From Lachnospiraceae bacterium (lineage in GTDB: Bacteria; Bacillota_A; Clostridia; Lachnospirales; Lachnospiraceae), in contig JAGAUD010000004.1 in assembly GCA_017620975.1 (NCBI GenBank), forward strand, positions 1 through 19,788: a DNA stretch of 19,788 nucleotides, read 5' to 3'. Numbering within the stretch: the stretch's first letter is position 1; each line of letters begins with the position of its first letter. The notes beneath the pieces were generated by a model, which worked only from the letters and a program-made list of their open reading frames with translations, ran no database searches and had not been told where the DNA came from. The position numbers and the translations under genes are program-made. Shown piece after piece: positions 15,126 through 19,788 of the stretch.

Positions 15126-16724
15126 TTATTTTTCCATCTTATCGCAGATTGCATTGATCTGGTCGGTAAATTTGGCCATGTCTTTATTTGCCAGTCCATC
15201 GCTTCTCTGAATAATGGCAAGCAGGCGCTGACCGGCGGCCAGAAGTCTCGCAAAGGCACCGGAAGCCGGCTTAGCTTTCTTTTTTAAGACAATCGGTTCT
15301 GCTTCATATTCCAGCTTACCGCTGAGCAGATTGAACTGTGTACCGCTGTATGGAGCATAAGCCGGCAGCTTGTATTCCACTTTCAGACATTCAGCAAAAG
15401 CGGTACACACACTATCCTCTCCATGCACCACGAAAACTTTCCTGGGCTTTTCCTCAAATCCGCTGATCCACTCGATCAGACCATTCTTATCTGCGTGGCC
15501 GCTCAAACCGGTGAGCTGCTTGATCTGAGCCCTGACCTGAATCGGTTCACCGAACAGCTTCACCTCTTCCGCCCCCTCTATAATGGCTCTTCCCAGAGTT
15601 CCTACCGACTGATAGCCTACGAACAGAACAGTGCACTCCGGTCTCCAAAGATTGTGCTTCAAATGATGTCTGATACGCCCTGCTTCGCACATTCCCGATG
15701 CTGAAATAATCACCTTGGGCGTCTCATTAAAGTTAATCTGCTTCGATTCATCACTGGTAATAGAAAGCTTCAAGCCGGCAAATGCAATAGGATTAATATT
15801 GGCCTTTACCAGTTCCATGGCTTCCTCATCGAAACATTCCATGCGATTTTCCTGGAAAATGCTGGTGGCTTGCACCGCCATGGGACTGTCCACATAGACC
15901 GGGAAATCTTCATGTCCTTTCACCAGCTTACCCACTTTAATCTTTCGCAGGAAATATAAAAGTTCCTGAGTTCTGCCTACGGCAAAGGAAGGAATAATTA
16001 CGTTACCGCCTTTATCAAAGGTCTCCTGCAGGATACCGGCAAGCTCCGCCACGTAATCGCCCTTGCTTTCCGGATGATATCTGTCTCCGTATGTGGATTC
16101 CATGACTACATAATCAGCCTGCTTTGTAAAGCTGGGATCTCTTAAAAGCGGCTGGTTCTTATTGCCGATATCACCGGAAAATACGATTTTTCTGGTCGTA
16201 CCATTCTCCGTCAGCCATACTTCGATACTGGCTGAGCCCAGCAGATGGCCGATATCAGTAAAGCGAATCTTCACACCATCACATACTTCTATTATCTCAC
16301 CGTAGCTGCAGGGAACAATGCGCTTGATGATTCCCTCCGCATCCTCCATATTATAAAGCGGTTCTTCCGGGGCTACACTGGCACTTCTCTTGGCTTTACG
16401 GTTCTTCCACTCCGCTTCCATCATCTGAATATGAGCACAGTCACGCAGCATGATGCCGCACAGATCAGCGGATGCTTCCGTGGTAAATACCCGGCCTCTG
16501 AATCCCTTTGCATACAGAAGCGGGAGCATACCGGAATGGTCCACATGGGCATGTGTCAGCAAAACATAATCGATCAGCGGCTCCTCCACCGGAATGGGGG
16601 CATTTTCAAAGGTGTTCACCCCCTGCTCCATGCCGTAGTCCACCAAAATATGCTTTCCGTTTACTTCCAGATAATGACAACTGCCTGTCACTTCATGAGC
16701 TGCACCTACAAATACTAATTTCAT
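15126..16724 (-). CDS. Beta-CASP metallo-beta-lactamase RNase-like protein
   Basis: This is a 532-residue zinc hydrolase of the metallo-beta-lactamase fold with a beta-CASP domain, the CPSF73/Ysh1-like group that processes or degrades RNA. The metal motif HAHVDH is at 58-63, with H160 in GHLLGSASIE and D185 in FSGDIGN; beta-CASP features include MESTYGDRYHP (208-218), SGHADKNG (408-415) and VVHGE (432-436). These would supply the two-zinc centre and the RNA-binding face. A basic/Ala tail after about 480 (KKKAKPASGAFARLL) extends beyond the core. The ATG at 16724 is chosen because AAAGGGG lies 7 bases upstream; 13 further in-frame residues lack an SD. It is the first gene of an operon with thyA and folA. 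RNase activity is inferred from the family; it is not an RNase J in domain layout. Confidence 0.87.
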   Translation of the reverse strand: MKLVFVGAAHEVTGSCHYLEVNGKHILVDYGMEQGVNTFENAPIPVEEPLIDYVLLTHAHVDHSGMLPLLYAKGFRGRVFTTEASADLCGIMLRDCAHIQMMEAEWKNRKAKRSASVAPEEPLYNMEDAEGIIKRIVPCSYGEIIEVCDGVKIRFTDIGHLLGSASIEVWLTENGTTRKIVFSGDIGNKNQPLLRDPSFTKQADYVVMESTYGDRYHPESKGDYVAELAGILQETFDKGGNVIIPSFAVGRTQELLYFLRKIKVGKLVKGHEDFPVYVDSPMAVQATSIFQENRMECFDEEAMELVKANINPIAFAGLKLSITSDESKQINFNETPKVIISASGMCEAGRIRHHLKHNLWRPECTVLFVGYQSVGTLGRAIIEGAEEVKLFGEPIQVRAQIKQLTGLSGHADKNGLIEWISGFEEKPRKVFVVHGEDSVCTAFAECLKVEYKLPAYAPYSGTQFNLLSGKLEYEAEPIVLKKKAKPASGAFARLLAAGQRLLAIIQRSDGLANKDMAKFTDQINAICDKMEK

Positions 16725-16845
16725 ATACCTACCCCTTTCATTACATTTTAAATCGATCCACAATATTTCCTACTTTAATCTATTCGCAGTTTCATAAAAA
16801 TGGTAATAAATTCCTTTCCAGGAAATCAATTGGTCGTTTACCTCT

Positions 16846-16874
16846 ATTGTATTATGTTATGAGCGGTATTGCAA
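16846..16874 (-). promoter_or_regulatory. Candidate promoter for the nuclease-thyA-folA operon
   Basis: On the minus strand TTGCAA (16869-16874), a 17-base spacer and TACAAT (16846-16851). The -35 is partial and the leader would be about 115 bases. The divergent acyltransferase gene must also be served from this 247-base gap, where I could not settle on a plus-strand promoter. Confidence 0.38.
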
Positions 16875-16971
16875 GGCAAAAAATTTATTCAGCGCCTTTT
16901 CAATCAGGTAAAAAAATGGTATGCTTGTTTCAGTAAATATTGATCGCAGTATTTTGATTGAGGTATTATTC

Positions 16972-18039
16972 ATGAAAGAAGATTTTTATCAGATGCGCTT
17001 TGACGGGATACAGACACTGCGCGGAATCGCCGCAGTGATGGTAGTCCTGGAACATATCAGGTTTCTGGCCTGTGGCGCCTTTGGCGTGGACATTTTTTTC
17101 TGCATCAGCGGATTTATGATTATGTACACTACACACAACAGTACAAAATATTTTTTCCGAAAAAGACTGCTTAGAATTGTGCCGTTTTATTACCTGATGA
17201 CAATTGGTACCTTTGGACTGCTCCTGCTTTTCCCATCCATGTTCGAACAATCAAAAGCTTCTCTCCCCGCTCTCATCAAAAGCCTGCTGTTCATCCCTTT
17301 TGATATGGGAGGCGGCGTACTGCAGCCACTTATGCGTATCGGCTGGACCGTGAACTGCGAAATGTTCTTTTACCTGCTGTTTTGGATTGCTTTCCATATC
17401 AGCCATAAATACCGTGGAATCATCTGCAGTCTCTTCCTGTTTGCATGCGTTGCTATCGGAGCTTACGTGTCCGGCGGAAATACCTGGACGGGTGGAAGTT
17501 TACCGACAATGCCGTTGCCTGCGCCGCTGTTATTCTACGGGAATCCGGTGATGCTGGAATTTGCCCTTGGAATTATTTGTTATTATGCAGCAAAAGGAAT
17601 TTATACTTTCCTGTTAAAACATCCTGCCCCTTCCCCCAAATTCAAAGGCTGCATTCTCCTGATATCGGTCCTGCTGCTATTGGTGAGATTGATACATTCC
17701 ACTGCAAACATCAATATTCTGGGATATCGCCGTTTGCTTTACTGGGGACTTTCCGCCATGCTGTTGGTATTATGCTTCTTTGTAATAGGACTTTTCCTGA
17801 AAATGCCCTCCTGGAGCATTCGCCTGGGTGATATCAGTTTCTCGCTGTATTTGATTCATTATTACCCTATTATGGTCTTAGACCGCAAAGTGTTCGACTT
17901 CTCCAGTTTGCGTGTGGAGTCCGTCATCGGCGCTGCCATCGGTACCGCTCTTGTCCTCCTGTTGGCTTATATCAGTTGGTATCTGATTGAAAAGAAATTT
18001 ACCGGTTGGCTTCGAAAGAAGCTTTGTTCTTCTTATTAA
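16972..18039 (+). CDS. Membrane acyltransferase, acyltransferase-3 family
   Basis: This is a 355-residue multi-pass membrane protein of the OafA/ExoZ type, which transfers acyl groups such as O-acetyl from cytoplasmic donors to cell-surface sugars. The family N-terminal motif is present: RFDGIQTLRGIAAVMVVLEH with R17, G18 and likely catalytic H28, then GVDIFFCISGFMI (38-50) and the basic FFRKRLLRIVPFYY (61-74). About ten hydrophobic helices follow, and the C-terminus is basic. The ATG at 16972 has GAGG 8 bases upstream; an in-frame ATG at 16921 would add 17 residues without an SD. No polysaccharide or lipid gene adjoins it, so the acceptor is unknown. Its 3' end overlaps the convergent MFS gene by 41 bases with no terminator between. 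Confidence 0.86.
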   Translation: MKEDFYQMRFDGIQTLRGIAAVMVVLEHIRFLACGAFGVDIFFCISGFMIMYTTHNSTKYFFRKRLLRIVPFYYLMTIGTFGLLLLFPSMFEQSKASLPALIKSLLFIPFDMGGGVLQPLMRIGWTVNCEMFFYLLFWIAFHISHKYRGIICSLFLFACVAIGAYVSGGNTWTGGSLPTMPLPAPLLFYGNPVMLEFALGIICYYAAKGIYTFLLKHPAPSPKFKGCILLISVLLLLVRLIHSTANINILGYRRLLYWGLSAMLLVLCFFVIGLFLKMPSWSIRLGDISFSLYLIHYYPIMVLDRKVFDFSSLRVESVIGAAIGTALVLLLAYISWYLIEKKFTGWLRKKLCSSY

Positions 18040-19201
18040 GAAACAGCCCAATCAGCAAAAGTACAGGGAATATGGCGCCAGCCAGAATTCCCTTTTTTAA
18101 ATTCTCTCCACAGGTTTCCGATACCAGTCCCACAAAAGTTGGGCCACCGGAGCAGCCCAGATCTCCTGCCAATGCAAGCAGTGCAAACATAGCCGTTCCG
18201 CCGCCTCTGATGCCTGCTGCTGCCATACTGAAGGTACCGGGCCAAAGGATGCCCACAGAAAGTCCACACAAAGCACATCCCATAAGCCCCAATACAGGCG
18301 ACTTACTTAAGGATGCTAACAGATAACTGCCAAGACACAGGACTCCACAGATTGCCATAAACTTCTCAAGTTTAATCTTCTCACTGTATTTTCCATAGAT
18401 TGCTCTGGAAGAACCCATGAGCATGGCAAACAACAGCGGTCCTGCCAGGTCTCCCACAGTTTTGCTGACGCCCAGCCCCAATTCTGCGAAAGCAGATGCC
18501 CACTGGCTGATGCCCTGTTCACAGGCACCTGCACAGACCATGAGAAGCATCATGATCCAGAAAAGTCCGGTACGAACCAGTTCTTTCAGTGTCATGCCTT
18601 TTTCGCCCTCATCCATAAGGCTGGCAAACGGAACCCGACTGTAGTAAACCGCATTCAAAAGCGGTATCAGCGCCCAGATAAGCGCCAGATACTTCCAGTT
18701 CTCAATTCCAAATACGGTAAAATATGCAGTAGATAACAATACCACGCCAACATGGCCCCAGCAATAGAAAGAATGAAGAAGACTCATGGCAGCTTCCTTC
18801 CTCTTTGTAGGACACGCTTCCACAATGGGACTTACCAGAACCTCAAGTAATCCACCGCCGATTGCATAGATAGCCACAGACAGCAACAGCCCAACAAAGG
18901 GATCCGGCATGATTTCCGGCAGTATGGTCAAACCCGCAAGACCAATCGCCGCAAAGATATGAGCGATCAGAATAGATGTCTTATAACCGATTCTGTCAAC
19001 AAATTTTACGCTGACAAGATCCACCAGAAGCTGAATTCCGAAGTTGAAAGTTACCAGCATGGTAATCTTATCCAGGGAGATTCCGTAAGTACTCTGGAAT
19101 GTCAAAAACAAAAGCGGTACAAAATTATTGATGACCGCCTGTACTATGTAGCCGATGAAACTGGCATATATGGTATGATTGTAATTTAATGTCTTTTTCA
19201 T
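17999..19201 (-). CDS. Major facilitator superfamily transporter
   Basis: This is a 400-residue integral membrane protein with about twelve hydrophobic segments in two halves, separated by a charged cytoplasmic loop near residues 195-210 (LMDEGEKGMTLKELV). A motif-A-like segment, VDRIGYKTSI, follows the second helix, as in MFS carriers. It moves small solutes with an ion gradient; the substrate cannot be assigned. The overall look recalls sugar or efflux MFS proteins of the FucP/YbjJ-like kind, but this is only an impression. The start at 19201 is supported by GAGGA 8 bases upstream. It has its own extended -10 promoter and is divergent from the tRNA-Gly gene. The last 41 bases of coding sequence lie antisense to the end of the acyltransferase gene. 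Confidence 0.88.
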   Translation of the reverse strand: MKKTLNYNHTIYASFIGYIVQAVINNFVPLLFLTFQSTYGISLDKITMLVTFNFGIQLLVDLVSVKFVDRIGYKTSILIAHIFAAIGLAGLTILPEIMPDPFVGLLLSVAIYAIGGGLLEVLVSPIVEACPTKRKEAAMSLLHSFYCWGHVGVVLLSTAYFTVFGIENWKYLALIWALIPLLNAVYYSRVPFASLMDEGEKGMTLKELVRTGLFWIMMLLMVCAGACEQGISQWASAFAELGLGVSKTVGDLAGPLLFAMLMGSSRAIYGKYSEKIKLEKFMAICGVLCLGSYLLASLSKSPVLGLMGCALCGLSVGILWPGTFSMAAAGIRGGGTAMFALLALAGDLGCSGGPTFVGLVSETCGENLKKGILAGAIFPVLLLIGLFLNKKNKASFEANR

Positions 19202-19248
19202 AGCATGGGTCCTCGTTTCTCTATTTTTCTAAAGTTTACACGCTTTTG

Positions 19249-19277
19249 AGTATAGCAAAACAAGCCTGATAATACAA
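19249..19277 (-). promoter_or_regulatory. Extended -10 promoter of the MFS gene
   Basis: On the minus strand TTGTAT (19272-19277), a 17-base spacer and TGCTATACT, an extended -10 (hexamer TATACT at 19249-19254). The start is predicted about 40 bases before the MFS ATG. Confidence 0.6.
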
Positions 19278-19338
19278 GAAGCTTTTGAATTGTCTGAATT
19301 TTATAAAATAATTACATAAAAGAAGTAAAATTCCACTA

Positions 19339-19367
19339 TTGACATTTCAGTCCACATATAGTATATT
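19339..19367 (+). promoter_or_regulatory. Promoter of the tRNA-Gly gene
   Basis: A perfect TTGACA (19339-19344), a 17-base spacer and TATATT (19362-19367). The predicted start is about 40 bases before the mature tRNA 5' end, as expected for a strong stable-RNA promoter. Confidence 0.75.
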
Positions 19368-19413
19368 ATTACTTGTCCGAAAGATAAATGCTTCGGCACA
19401 ATATATACAGTAT

Positions 19414-19485
<72 letters not shown>

Positions 19486-19496
19486 TTTTTTATTTG

Positions 19497-19534
19497 ATGC
19501 GGAAACCTAGATTTTCAAGGGCTTCCGCATTTTT
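19497..19534 (+). terminator. Terminator after tRNA-Gly
   Basis: ATGCGGAA (19497-19504) pairs perfectly with TTCCGCAT (19523-19530) and is followed by TTTT. A run of seven T residues just after the tRNA (19485-19491) may help termination or 3' processing. Confidence 0.72.
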
Positions 19535-19584
19535 GTGTGTCTGGAAAGTTGTAGACAGCTAATTTACATATTGGACATCCAGAG

Positions 19585-19615
19585 AAAAATAGAGACGGCA
19601 AATCATGCCGTCTCT
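19585..19615 (-). terminator. Terminator of the partial minus-strand gene
   Basis: AGAGACGGCA (19591-19600) pairs perfectly with TGCCGTCTCT (19606-19615) around a 5-base loop. Read on the minus strand it is followed by ATTTTT, 10 bases after the stop codon of the gene entering from the right. Confidence 0.85.
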
Positions 19616-19625
19616 TCTGATTCCA

Positions 19626-19788
19626 TTAGCAGGGAAAGAAAGCCTGTATTTCACATCTTTCCTTTATTTTATATGCATTAAAATAGGCCTCCTCCAGGGG
19701 AATCCATTTACAGGCAAAAATCTCCGCCGCCTGTTTTCCGTTTCTTGCAAGAATCCGTTCTCTCTGCACCACCTCATCCACATCAAGG
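19626..19788 (-). CDS. C-terminal fragment of an unrecognised protein
   Basis: An open frame on the minus strand enters from the right edge and ends at TAA 19626-19628, showing 53 residues. The visible part is charged and mostly helical-looking: VVQRERILARNGKQAAEIF, then KWIPLEEAYFNALKY, then KERCEIQAFFPC at the end. A perfect terminator 10 bases downstream supports it as a real gene end. The pattern loosely recalls the C-terminal lid and helix region of small nucleoside-kinase-like P-loop proteins, but no ATP motif lies in the window and I do not assign a function. The start and most of the gene are outside. Confidence 0.7.
   Translation of the reverse strand, partial: LDVDEVVQRERILARNGKQAAEIFACKWIPLEEAYFNAYKIKERCEIQAFFPC

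Overview
The window looks like ordinary chromosome from a low-to-mid GC Gram-positive anaerobe. It is most likely a member of the Clostridia, probably Lachnospiraceae; this placement is inferred from protein character and not from a marker gene. Supporting signs are purine-rich Shine-Dalgarno sites, strong sigma-A type promoters, intrinsic terminators, a CIRCE heat-shock operator, a PrsA-type lipoprotein with a Gram-positive lipobox, a thymidylate synthase of the Bacillus/phage-like type and a BmrCD-like heterodimeric exporter. No phage, transposon, CRISPR array or obvious defence island is visible.

Layout. (1) 1-4746, plus strand, sugar-acid catabolism: the 3' part of uxuA, then uxuB, a strong terminator, and a separately promoted family-2 glycoside hydrolase that could supply sugars from glycans. 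(2) 4843-8780, plus strand: two overlapping ABC exporter half-transporter genes. The first has a degenerate Walker B and the second a degenerate signature motif, as in asymmetric heterodimers. A bidirectional terminator separates them from the convergent htpG. (3) 8846-12303, minus strand, protein quality control: htpG (Hsp90), with a perfect CIRCE element beside a consensus promoter, and upstream of it a PrsA/parvulin-type foldase lipoprotein gene. (4) 12400-16724, minus strand: a possible 45-residue ORF, ilvE with its own promoter, then a tight operon of a beta-CASP metallo-beta-lactamase nuclease gene, thyA and folA. ThyA makes dTMP and releases dihydrofolate; FolA recycles it. (5) 16972-19201: a plus-strand membrane acyltransferase and a minus-strand MFS transporter whose 3' ends overlap by 41 bp. 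(6) 19339-19788: a promoter, a tRNA-Gly(GCC) gene, a terminator, and the 3' end of an unrecognised minus-strand gene.

I found no convincing new multi-gene system. The points most worth a second look are the HtpG with two long acidic insertions controlled by an oddly placed CIRCE, the start-codon puzzle of the first ABC gene, the long convergent overlap, and the small ORF between ilvE and the foldase gene.
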